A stretch of DNA of 64,000 bases. Origin: Woeseiaceae bacterium. Lineage in GTDB: Bacteria; Pseudomonadota; Gammaproteobacteria; Steroidobacterales; Woeseiaceae. The stretch lies in NCBI GenBank assembly GCA_028277185.1, contig JANQGQ010000018.1, forward strand, positions 186,001 to 250,000, in the 5' to 3' direction. The stretch's first letter is position 1, and every line of letters begins with the position of its first letter. Positions 1 to 9,186 of this stretch are shown here, piece by piece. Below the pieces are notes generated by a model that worked only from the letters and a program-made list of their open reading frames with translations, did no database searches and had not been told where the DNA came from. The position numbers and the translations under genes are program-made.

Positions 1-2557
1 GCTCCGCCAACACTTCCCGAAATGCCGGCAGGAAGCGGTCGGTTGCGGCCTCGATCTCGTTGCCGTTCGCGGTCGGCGACTGCACCACGAACACCAGGCC
101 CGGCGTGAGATCCAGCTCGTTGTAGCCCGCCTGCACGACGTAGCCGAGCTGCTGCTCGGTGCGTAGGTCGTCGAAATAGTGCTGATTGATCATCTGACCG
201 AGAAAACTCAGTACGATGCGTTCTCTCTGGCTGTTGTCGCGCCCCTGGTAGTAGCGCAGCACGGCCGTGTCGTGATGCTCCAGCTCGGCGACGAACACGT
301 CGTGTGGATCCTCGCTCTCCGCCACCCGCACGATGCGCATGCCGAAGGGGATCTCCCGGTCCGTTCCGCTAACGCCCAGCGTGCTGACGATGCGGTCGGC
401 AAACTCGCGCGCCTGCTCCTCGGTCACGTTGCCCGCCGCCAGCATCTGCACTTTGGATTCGCCATAGATCCACTCGGGGGCGGCCAGCACCTCCTCCAGG
501 GTAATGCTCCGTACGACCGCAAGCTGCGCCTCCAGTGAATGGCTGTCGGCGTTCAGCAGGTCGCCCAACCCGCGGCTGACTCCCTGGGTCGGCGCCACCT
601 TGTAATAGTTGCGTACGCCCTGCTCGAAGTTCTCCATCCGGCTGTCGAACTGCCGCTCGGTAAACTGCGGTTTCAGCACCTCCGAGAGCACCATATCGAT
701 CAGCACGGGCAATTTCTCCGAGTAACCCGCAAAGACGACACCACCGTTGCCGACGCTGTACATCAGACCCGCACGACTGACCATTTGCGACAAGACCTGC
801 AACTGCTCCGTGAGCATCGAGAAGTACAGCTGCAGAATGAAGACCTCCCTGACCGTCGGGCGATCCGGGCGATCGATCGCCAGGTGAATGCGGGTACGCG
901 GTATACCGTCCTCGATGTTCGGCAGATGCCACAGCTCGACCAGGCCGCTGTCGCTGAGCTTCACCGGCGCATCCAGGGACGCGAGCTGTTCAAGCTCGAA
1001 GTTCTCCGCGATCAGGGGATTTCGCGCCGGCAGCGCGAGATCCGTGTACTGCGGCTCGCTCCAGCGGGCAACCCGCTCGGCGGACGGCCGGTAGGCGCGA
1101 TACCCGGCGCCGTAGAACTCGGTCGTGCTGTCCGGCTCCACGCCGGGTTCGGTCAGCGTGACCACAACGTTGTCCGGGCGTAGCAGCTCCAGTACTTCAG
1201 CGATCAGATCCGCATCGTAGCGCCCGAAACCCGAGCTGATCAGATCGCGCGGCAGGACATAGTGCAACGCCTTGGCAAGGGCGATCATGAGCCCGGTGCC
1301 GGCACGACTGTCCTCGGAGAACCGGAACCCCATGTCGGCGACGCCCTTGATTTCGGCGTAGCGCCACGCCTCGACGGCACCTGTCTTCACCAGCGCGATC
1401 TGGTCGAACAGCGCGGCGATGATCTCGTCCTGGTGCAGAAGGCCCGTTTCGGTCAGATTGGCGCCGATCACCAGCGTGCTGTTGCCGCCGTAGTCCATAC
1501 CCACCGATGCCCCCATGCCGAGAATCCAGCCTTTCGCCTTCAGACGATCCTGCAGGCTGTTCTCGACTTCGGCGCTAAACAACGCAATGAGGAAGCCCAA
1601 CGGGTTTTCCCGGTAGTAGTCCCGCATCGGACCGATCGGAAAGGTCAGCGTCAGCGAACGCTGCTCCTGGACCGGCTTGATTTCGATGACCTTCGGTAGC
1701 GCGCCATCGGCAAACAACGGCGGGAACTCGATCTCAGGCGCCGGCGCGCGCTGCGGGACGGCGCCGAACTTGCTCCTCGCCAGTTCCTCGAGCTCGTCCA
1801 GCGGCTTGTCGCTAACCATCGCCAGCGTCATGCGATCGGAACTGTAGTATCGCTCGTAGAACTCGATCAGTACGTCCCTCGCCGTCTGATCCGGCTTGTC
1901 GGCCAGAGTATCCAGATTGCCGGCGTTGAACCTGGCCGCCGGATGCTTTGGATCGATCAGGTTTTCGAAGACTTCGATGACACGAATGCCGTCGACATTG
2001 ATGCGCCCGGAGTACTCCGCATGCACGGCGTTTTTCTCACGCTCGACATACTTCTCGTCGAACAGCGGCGCAATGAAGAACTGCGCAAAACGATCCAGCG
2101 TGCCTTCGAAGCCGTCGGTATCCACGGCAAAGAAATAGTTGGTCTTGTCGTACTCGGTCGTGGCATTGCGACTACCGCCATGCTGGCTGAGATACCGCGT
2201 GTATTCGTCGGCGTCGGGATACTTCCCGGTGCCGAGAAACAGCATGTGTTCGAGGAAGTGCGCAAGACCGTCCCAGCCTTCGGGGTCGTGGTAGGCGCCA
2301 ACGTCTACGCTCAACGCCGCCGCGGACTGCACCGTGCCGGCATCGGAAACAAGCAACGCCCGGAGGCCGTTGTCCAGCTCCACGTAACGGTACTCTTTGG
2401 TATCCCGTGGCGTGCTGCGTACGACGTAGGCTTCGTCGTCCGGAGACAGCGCCTGGTTGTCCGCGGACGGCTCCTTCGCCGATCCGGTCGGCGTACAGGC
2501 TATCAGGCTAGTCAGCACTAACAGTGTACCGTTGAGCTTGCAGTACTTCGTAAACAT
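1..2557 (-). CDS. M16 (insulysin/pitrilysin-type) zinc metalloprotease lipoprotein, C-terminus outside window
   Basis: Translating the minus strand from the ATG at 2557 gives an open frame to the window edge, so about 852 residues are present and the C-terminus lies beyond base 1. The N-terminus is a lipoprotein signal with lipobox LIAC (Cys about residue 19). The inverted zinc motif HFLEH lies at residues 100-104 and the third ligand Glu181 sits in AVHAEYSG, which is the M16 spacing. Length and multi-domain layout fit the single-chain M16A group (insulysin, protease III) rather than the short processing-peptidase type. Expected role: a zinc peptidase degrading oligopeptides, here tethered in the periplasm. 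It starts 31 nt after the TPR gene and is probably the last gene of that operon. Confidence 0.9.
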   Translation of the reverse strand, partial: MFTKYCKLNGTLLVLTSLIACTPTGSAKEPSADNQALSPDDEAYVVRSTPRDTKEYRYVELDNGLRALLVSDAGTVQSAAALSVDVGAYHDPEGWDGLAHFLEHMLFLGTGKYPDADEYTRYLSQHGGSRNATTEYDKTNYFFAVDTDGFEGTLDRFAQFFIAPLFDEKYVEREKNAVHAEYSGRINVDGIRVIEVFENLIDPKHPAARFNAGNLDTLADKPDQTARDVLIEFYERYYSSDRMTLAMVSDKPLDELEELARSKFGAVPQRAPAPEIEFPPLFADGALPKVIEIKPVQEQRSLTLTFPIGPMRDYYRENPLGFLIALFSAEVENSLQDRLKAKGWILGMGASVGMDYGGNSTLVIGANLTETGLLHQDEIIAALFDQIALVKTGAVEAWRYAEIKGVADMGFRFSEDSRAGTGLMIALAKALHYVLPRDLISSGFGRYDADLIAEVLELLRPDNVVVTLTEPGVEPDSTTEFYGAGYRAYRPSAERVARWSEPQYTDLALPARNPLIAENFELEQLASLDAPVKLSDSGLVELWHLPNIEDGIPRTRIHLAIDRPDRPTVREVFILQLYFSMLTEQLQVLSQMVSRAGLMYSVGNGGVVFAGYSEKLPVLIDMVLSEVLKPQFTERQFDSRMENFEQGVRNYYKVAPTQGVSRGLGDLLNADSHSLEAQLAVVRSITLEEVLAAPEWIYGESKVQMLAAGNVTEEQAREFADRIVSTLGVSGTDREIPFGMRIVRVAESEDPHDVFVAELEHHDTAVLRYYQGRDNSQRERIVLSFLGQMINQHYFDDLRTEQQLGYVVQAGYNELDLTPGLVFVVQSPTANGNEIEAATDRFLPAFREVLAE

Positions 2558-2588
2558 TTGCTTGTCTCTCAAAAACGCAATAAATCCA

Positions 2589-5500
2589 TCAGAAGACCTG
2601 AGTGAGCGCCTCCGTCCGATCCAGCTCCGCACGCGCCAGCCGCGCCTCCCGCTGCAACGCACGCCACTCCTCGGCCTGAGCTGAGCGGCCATTGCTATGG
2701 GCAAGCGCGATCAGCGCATCCATCAGCTCGTCGTTCAACGTGAACTCGAGCAGACGGCTGCCCACCTCGAGCGCTGCCGCCGCGCCTTCCGCCGCCGCTA
2801 TCCGCCGCAGCACCGCCGCCATGCGCTCGGGTTTGATCGCACCCTCGACCAACAGGTCTTTTTCCAGCCGGACGTCGTCCAGCGGCTGGTTCAGTTCTGC
2901 AGCCACGGCAGCAATAGCCGCGGCGGTCGCCGACGTAATCTCGTCTGTATAGGAGAGCTGGGTCTTCAAATAGCTCAACAAGCGGTCCCGATCCTTCCCG
3001 GCATCACGCTCGCCGTAGCCACTCAGCAGGCTCAGCAACATATCGATGGCCAGGCTGCGATCGACGTCTCCAGCCTCAATACGGCCACGGATCACCTCAT
3101 CCGCCTGTCGCAGCGAGTGGAGATCGGCTTCGGCGAAAATCTGTTCGGGAAGACCACCGCCATCCGGACTCACGAGCGCGAGTGCGAGCCGTATGGTCAC
3201 ATCGTCGCTGCGACTGAAATCGCCGTGGCCAAGACCCAGCATGTAGTCATAGGCAAGTCGCTCTTCTGCCCGCCGCTTGGCATCCTCACCGTCGAAGACA
3301 AGATCCAAAGAGCCCAGCACGCGGACGGTAATTCCCATGTCTCGATTTGCCTTGACCACTTCCATCGCCTTCTGCAACGTTTCCAGAGCAAGCGAAAGCT
3401 GATCCAGTCGATACTGCGTAATGGCTACACGCATGATCCGGAAGATATGGTTGTCGCTGGCTTTCAGCGTCTGCAGGGCATCGTCCACGTCCCTACCGAA
3501 CGCCCGGTAAAACGCTCTCCGATCTGTGGCAGCATCGAACTGATCCAGCACGAACTCGCTGTAGGCAGGCAACAGATAGTCTTCCCGGGGCTTGATGCCA
3601 TCCAGGACTTCTCTCAACAATCGCTGATACGTCGTACCATCGAGCGTCTCACGCGCGAGCGTCATGATGACGTTCACCGAGAATTCGTTGTCCGGGCCGC
3701 CCGTCGATACCGAAGCGTGCCCGTAGGACCAGCGCACCATCGAGTTGTAGGCTCTCCTGGCACCGTCCATGTCCCCGCTTACCGCGAGAAACTTCGCAAT
3801 GCGGAGCAACAGCGACGGACGGTAAGCCGCTTCCGACTGCATGTGGATAGCCAGTGAGACATTCGCTTCGTCACTGCGGGCCAGTTCGGGAACGCGGTTG
3901 CCGATGGCCAGCCACAAGTCGATGTCCTTGTCGCCCGCGCGCCGTTCCCGGATGGCCGTACCGAGTTCGGCAAACCGCGCGGCGGCAGTGCCTTCATAGA
4001 CGTGAGCATCCGCCAACGCGTCAACCAGCTTCGGTAACCTGTCGAGCATTCTCCCGCGCACCGTCGCCAGCCAGGTTTCGAGGGTTTCGACGCCCAATGG
4101 GTGCGTTGCCAACGCTGACAGCAGCGGCACGAGTTCCGGCGTCTCGTCTCCCCGCAAGATGCTCCTCCAGAACTGATCCTGATTGAGGGACATTCTGGTG
4201 AGGCGTGAGAGATCAACGGCCTCGAGACCGCTCCGCTTTTGCCTCGAGGTGTACTCGCTGATCTGAACCTGTTGCCAAAGACGCTCCAGTTCCCGCTGCA
4301 CCGCGGCGATGTCCCCGCCCGTGAACGCGCGCGCTATCGCGACGGGATCGTCGAGGTTCTCCTGGCCTGCGGTTGCCGCCGCCACAGGTGCGGCCGGCCC
4401 CAGTCCCAGCGCGCTTTGGTACGCAATAGTCGCGATCGGGTGATCGAGCGTCCGCGAACTTTCCAGTAGCCTGCGCGATAGGGCATTGCGAGTACCTTCG
4501 TACGCCTCATGCTCACCGTAATACTCCAACTGCACCCGTATGAGCTCGTGTGAAGCAAACCGCTCACCCGTCCTCGCGTAGATCTCGGAAGCCAGCTGCG
4601 CGAGTTCGAAATTTTCAGGGTCGAGTCGCAATGCATCGCGAACGACCTTGCGCAGTTTCTGCGGGTCGCCGCCATGCAGACTGGTTTGAAGGTAGACGAG
4701 CAGGAGGCTGTGCTGCCTTTGCGCTTCCGGCGTGGATAGCTGCCTGCGGTTGGCGATGTCAATCAGCTTCGACTCGTTGCCGGCAACGAGTTGGGTTTGA
4801 TAGCGCCTGATCAGACCAATCGCGTCCCGGGGCATATTCTCGACGGCGGAGGGAAGCTCGCCGTCGAAATAGATCTCGACGAGCTTTTCGAGCGCCTCTT
4901 CGGTCCTGCCTTCACAGTGCAGGAAGTTAGGCTCGAACACCGGGTCCGGCAGAGCGCCCGGATACTTTTGACGGACGATGGCGACCAGTTCGCGAGCGAG
5001 CGGTACGTTAGCCGGATGTATGTCGATTTTCTCGAAGGCCAGGCCTCCCGGCCCGAGGCGCGCCTGGTCCTCCCGAAAGATTCTCCTGATGGACTCCGCC
5101 GCGGCTTCATCCTGCTCCACCTGCAGCAGCAGCTGCATCAAAGAGACGACATCCCCGACTGGTGCCCAGAACGACTGTTCGCGCAACTGTTTGAGCCACT
5201 TCTCCCGACTGCCGCCCGACAGCGTGTTGTAGGTGAACCACGGATCGATAGTGCCCTGATGTGGATCGCCCGCTTGATAGTGGAAGGAACGACTGACCAG
5301 ATCGGCCAGGCGTTCCTCGTCGAACACGGCTTCGCCGGACCAGTCTTCGAGCCTCGCCGCCCACGGCCGGGGCCAGCGCCCCACGCGATCCGTAAGATTT
5401 TTGTCTATACGGAGACTATCCGTCGCCCGATCCGCGTCGTTACGCAGAATGGGGAGCACGTGTTCAGCGACGGTCTTCCTGTCCGCATCGGACAAGTGCG

Positions 5501-8500
5501 GTTCGACCTTGTCCAGGATCTCCCAGATCAGATCGGTCTCTACGAGCCGCTTGACGACCCGTACTGTCTCCACCGTATCGCCTGCCCGCAGAGCGCGGTC
5601 CAGCTCACGTCGCCAGATTGCCTCGGCGGTTGACGGCGGCGCGTCGAAACGGGCTCTCACGGCCAGTAACCCCTCGTCGGTGTCGCTCGCCGACGCCAGC
5701 CAGTGACCCGCGAGCGCCTCTTTCTGCCAGGCGGCCAGCGCGATGGAATGCTCGAGCCAGTCGAGATACGCGAAACTGCCCCATTCGGCACGGTGAGATA
5801 CGAGGATCTCCGGTAGCTGCCTGTCCTCCGGGAACAACGTCAGCAAGGCCTCGTCCATGTCGTTCACCGCGGCGTAGTCGCCGAAGGTGTAGGCCAGATA
5901 CCGCTGCAACTGCGCCTGCAGCCGCAACCGCGGATAGTTCGCCAAACGCGGCAACGCCGACGGCCGTGGCGGAAACTGGTTCGAATCCGCTTCCACCGAC
6001 TGGCGGACGCGCACAACCGCGAGCGTCGATGCGTAGTCGTCCCACAGTCGATCGACCGCCGCGTCCCGCCGCTGCCGGTCACCCATCAGCATCCGCACGA
6101 GACCGTTGCGCAGGGGAATGTAGTAGCGCTGATACTCGATGGGATGAGTGCGGGCTGAGCTGTACTCCATGGGAAACAGCTCCCTGCCCTCGTTGAGCAG
6201 CAGCTCATCCAGTTGGCTCGCGTCCAGCGTTTCGACAGCCTGATTTCGGCCCACGACGGGGAGTACTTCCTCCGCCCTGAACGGCTGGCGTGTCAACAGC
6301 GTCGTCAAACCGTCCAGGAACAGCTCGCCGGCACGCTCCCTTTCGCCCATCCGCTCGTTGGACCAGGCCGTATCAACAAGCAGGTCGAGGTTGTCGGGAT
6401 CGTTGCGCAGAGCACGCTCGAACAGACGATGCGCGGAGAGATCGTCACCAGCCTGCCGGAACAGGCCGGCCGCCTGCACCAACAGCTTGTCGCTGCCGGT
6501 CTGCTCCACCGCCTGATTGACGGCGCGGAGCGCCGCATCCGCATCGCCGGCTTCGATCATTGCCCTGCCGAGCGAGATGTGCACATCCGGCGGCAGCGCC
6601 AGGCCCAGCATCAGCAGACGACGACCGAAGGCAACGTGACGCTCGTGCAGGGATGCGTTGTGCCCGCCGACCGGCACAGCGCCAGCGGGTTGGTTGACAC
6701 CGTCGGTTGCAAGCAGCAACTCGCGCAGCGTAGCCAGTCTGAACTCGGGCTCCGCCGCGATCCCATTGTAGAGCGCGGTGAGCTGTCGTTCGTTGTCCTC
6801 GAGGTCCAGCGAGAGATCGGCCAGTTGCCGGTAGTACTCGAACTGCTCCGGCGTCGCCGACACATGCAGCTGAGCCATGCGCTGTGCCCACTCGAGGGTC
6901 TCGCGATCCGGCTGCAGGTTCAGAATCCCGTCCAGCGCCACCCACGAGATTTCCTTGCGGTCGCTGCTCTCCAGCAAATACTGATACATCCCTACAGCCC
7001 GGGGCGCCTGCTGCAGTGCCTGGAGCTGGCTGCCGATCTCGAGATAACTGTCGAGACGTGACGGATCCACGGCCAGGATTTCGCGGTAGATCCCGATCGC
7101 CGCCTGACGCTGGCCGCCCAGCGCCAGCACGCCGGCCACGAACTCGCGGTCCGCGCCAGCCTCGGATACCGCGAGGTACTGTTCGAGCAACGCGATCAGG
7201 GTGTCCGACACCTCCTGGTCGTTCTCGGCCTCGAAGCGGAGACCTTCGATGTAGCTGATGATCCGGCCGCGTACGTGGAACACCGCGTTGTCGGGGTCAC
7301 GTTCGACCAGTTGTGCCAGGGTGTCGTCGTAAGCCTGCCAATTCCCGAGCGTCCGGTGCAGCGCCGCGATCTGCTTGAGCTTCGCGACAGCGTCGGCCTC
7401 CGCTTCGCCGTACAGGGCGTCGATCAGCGCCAGCGCTTCTGCCTCGTCGTGGGCGCGGATACGCATCTCGATCAGGAGCTGGGTTTCCTGCTCGGTCGCA
7501 CGACCGTCGTTGAGCTTCGCTGTGAGATCGGTCACCAACTCCTCTTCGAGGCCGGCTGTCCTGGCCGCGGCGATCAGCCGGGTGTGCAGCAAGCGAAGCT
7601 GTGGGGCCGAGGCATGCGGCAGGGCCGCCATCAGTAGAGCAACCGCTTGCCGCCCGTCACCGCTGGCAATCAGCAGATGGGCCAGATACTGGCTGGTCTC
7701 GACGCTCGCCTCCCCGTCGGAAGCGTCACGCGACTCGACCAGCGCGCGCATGACCCGCAGCGCCTCCGCCGGCAGATTCAGACGCTCGTAGGCCATCGCG
7801 ACGCTCTGGCGCATCGGATCGGACGCCGCTGTCGCCGCTTCCAGTGTCTTGAGCACTTCCCGCGCCTCGTCCCAGCGGCCGAGCTGCATGTACAGCTCAA
7901 ACCGGAACCGGGCGGCCCGGTCGAGTGCCGCATCCCGCCCGGCCCTGTTCAGCACGGTATGGCGCTGAGCCTTCGCCGCTGCCGCCAGCGCCAGTTCGTC
8001 GAAACCGAGCTTCAGCATCACCGCGGCACCGTCCAGCAGTGCCGGTGCCGTCTCAGCCCGCTCCACAAAACCGCGCCATGCCGCCTCGGCTTCTGAGCGA
8101 TCGCCACGTTCCAGATAAAGCTCCGCGAGACCCTGTGGCCAGATCGTCTCGTCCGGATCCACCGCCATCAGGCGTTCCAGCTCGGCCACCATCTCAGTGG
8201 TTCGACCCGACTCGCGGTAGATACCCAGGAACTGCCGCTTGACGGCCGGCGGTTCATGCTCGGCAGTGCCGGCCAGCTCCGCCAGCGCGTCCTCGGGGCG
8301 ATCGATCTCCCTCAGCAGACTGACCCACAGCGTCCGGCTGTCGCCGCCCACGTCACGACCGCTCTGCAGCACCTCGACCAACTCCGGCAAGGCATCTGCC
8401 TGACGGTAGGCCTCCGTCAGCAGCGCCAGCGCGTACAAACGATCCTGCTCGCTCCCGGCCAGATCCACCGCGCGCCATGCAGCCTCCCGGGCCTTGCCCG

Positions 8501-9161
8501 GATCCCGGGCCCACAAGCCCCATTCGGTCAGACGTAGGGCATGCCGCCATTGGCGCTCGGCCGACGCACCCGCCGGCAGGCTGTAAAGACTGGCTGCCTC
8601 GCCCGCATGGCCCAGCACCGCCAGCACCATCGCCACACGATTCCGCACCGCTGCATCGCCGCCCTCGGCCAGCGTCAGCAACGGCTCGATCTCGCCGCGC
8701 TCGCTCGCAACCAGGAGCGCCATGCGCAGCTCCGTTTCCGTGCGTGCCGAATCGGACAACAGCGGCATCGCCTCGCGGTACGACTCGATCGCCTCGTCGA
8801 TACGGCTCAGCGCTTCGAGCAACCGGCCCCGCTGGTGCAGCAGGGCACCGTGACGCCCAATGTCCAGCGCTTCGTCGACACTCGACAGCGCCGCTTCACG
8901 ATCGCCATGGCGCCACTGCATCAGGCTTGCCAGGTGCAGCCGCTGCCCGCGCTCGACTGCCGAACCACTGGTGTCGGCCTTCAGCCCGGCGACCCGGTCC
9001 TCGATCGCGATACCCTCGAGGATTGTCTCGTGGTAAACCCGGTCCGCTTCCTCGAATGACGACCACTCAGACGTCTCGGCAAATGCGGCTGACGCTGAAA
9101 CGAAAACCAGCGTCGCCGCGGCCAACGCCGCCAGTAATCGATCGGAAAACGCTCCTGTCAC
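2589..9161 (-). CDS. Giant exported TPR-repeat protein (2190 aa)
   Basis: The protein is made almost entirely of degenerate tetratricopeptide-like helical pairs (repeated A-x-x-L/Y-x-x-G and L-x-P-x-x patterns) over about 2100 residues. I chose the GTG at 9161 because AAGGA lies 8 nt upstream and the product then opens with a good signal peptide (TGAFSDRLLAALAAATLVF ... ASAAFAE). The open frame extends further upstream but into the VWA gene. The start is 24 nt after the VWA gene stop, consistent with one transcript. In Bat-type operons a small TPR protein (BatC/BatE) usually accompanies the VWA proteins; this one is several times longer. No catalytic motif was seen. The likely role is a periplasmic protein-protein scaffold for the MoxR/VWA system, which is inference. 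Confidence 0.85.
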   Translation of the reverse strand: MTGAFSDRLLAALAAATLVFVSASAAFAETSEWSSFEEADRVYHETILEGIAIEDRVAGLKADTSGSAVERGQRLHLASLMQWRHGDREAALSSVDEALDIGRHGALLHQRGRLLEALSRIDEAIESYREAMPLLSDSARTETELRMALLVASERGEIEPLLTLAEGGDAAVRNRVAMVLAVLGHAGEAASLYSLPAGASAERQWRHALRLTEWGLWARDPGKAREAAWRAVDLAGSEQDRLYALALLTEAYRQADALPELVEVLQSGRDVGGDSRTLWVSLLREIDRPEDALAELAGTAEHEPPAVKRQFLGIYRESGRTTEMVAELERLMAVDPDETIWPQGLAELYLERGDRSEAEAAWRGFVERAETAPALLDGAAVMLKLGFDELALAAAAKAQRHTVLNRAGRDAALDRAARFRFELYMQLGRWDEAREVLKTLEAATAASDPMRQSVAMAYERLNLPAEALRVMRALVESRDASDGEASVETSQYLAHLLIASGDGRQAVALLMAALPHASAPQLRLLHTRLIAAARTAGLEEELVTDLTAKLNDGRATEQETQLLIEMRIRAHDEAEALALIDALYGEAEADAVAKLKQIAALHRTLGNWQAYDDTLAQLVERDPDNAVFHVRGRIISYIEGLRFEAENDQEVSDTLIALLEQYLAVSEAGADREFVAGVLALGGQRQAAIGIYREILAVDPSRLDSYLEIGSQLQALQQAPRAVGMYQYLLESSDRKEISWVALDGILNLQPDRETLEWAQRMAQLHVSATPEQFEYYRQLADLSLDLEDNERQLTALYNGIAAEPEFRLATLRELLLATDGVNQPAGAVPVGGHNASLHERHVAFGRRLLMLGLALPPDVHISLGRAMIEAGDADAALRAVNQAVEQTGSDKLLVQAAGLFRQAGDDLSAHRLFERALRNDPDNLDLLVDTAWSNERMGERERAGELFLDGLTTLLTRQPFRAEEVLPVVGRNQAVETLDASQLDELLLNEGRELFPMEYSSARTHPIEYQRYYIPLRNGLVRMLMGDRQRRDAAVDRLWDDYASTLAVVRVRQSVEADSNQFPPRPSALPRLANYPRLRLQAQLQRYLAYTFGDYAAVNDMDEALLTLFPEDRQLPEILVSHRAEWGSFAYLDWLEHSIALAAWQKEALAGHWLASASDTDEGLLAVRARFDAPPSTAEAIWRRELDRALRAGDTVETVRVVKRLVETDLIWEILDKVEPHLSDADRKTVAEHVLPILRNDADRATDSLRIDKNLTDRVGRWPRPWAARLEDWSGEAVFDEERLADLVSRSFHYQAGDPHQGTIDPWFTYNTLSGGSREKWLKQLREQSFWAPVGDVVSLMQLLLQVEQDEAAAESIRRIFREDQARLGPGGLAFEKIDIHPANVPLARELVAIVRQKYPGALPDPVFEPNFLHCEGRTEEALEKLVEIYFDGELPSAVENMPRDAIGLIRRYQTQLVAGNESKLIDIANRRQLSTPEAQRQHSLLLVYLQTSLHGGDPQKLRKVVRDALRLDPENFELAQLASEIYARTGERFASHELIRVQLEYYGEHEAYEGTRNALSRRLLESSRTLDHPIATIAYQSALGLGPAAPVAAATAGQENLDDPVAIARAFTGGDIAAVQRELERLWQQVQISEYTSRQKRSGLEAVDLSRLTRMSLNQDQFWRSILRGDETPELVPLLSALATHPLGVETLETWLATVRGRMLDRLPKLVDALADAHVYEGTAAARFAELGTAIRERRAGDKDIDLWLAIGNRVPELARSDEANVSLAIHMQSEAAYRPSLLLRIAKFLAVSGDMDGARRAYNSMVRWSYGHASVSTGGPDNEFSVNVIMTLARETLDGTTYQRLLREVLDGIKPREDYLLPAYSEFVLDQFDAATDRRAFYRAFGRDVDDALQTLKASDNHIFRIMRVAITQYRLDQLSLALETLQKAMEVVKANRDMGITVRVLGSLDLVFDGEDAKRRAEERLAYDYMLGLGHGDFSRSDDVTIRLALALVSPDGGGLPEQIFAEADLHSLRQADEVIRGRIEAGDVDRSLAIDMLLSLLSGYGERDAGKDRDRLLSYLKTQLSYTDEITSATAAAIAAVAAELNQPLDDVRLEKDLLVEGAIKPERMAAVLRRIAAAEGAAAALEVGSRLLEFTLNDELMDALIALAHSNGRSAQAEEWRALQREARLARAELDRTEALTQVF

Positions 9162-9186
9162 GCCTTGGTTCCTTACCACCACGGCT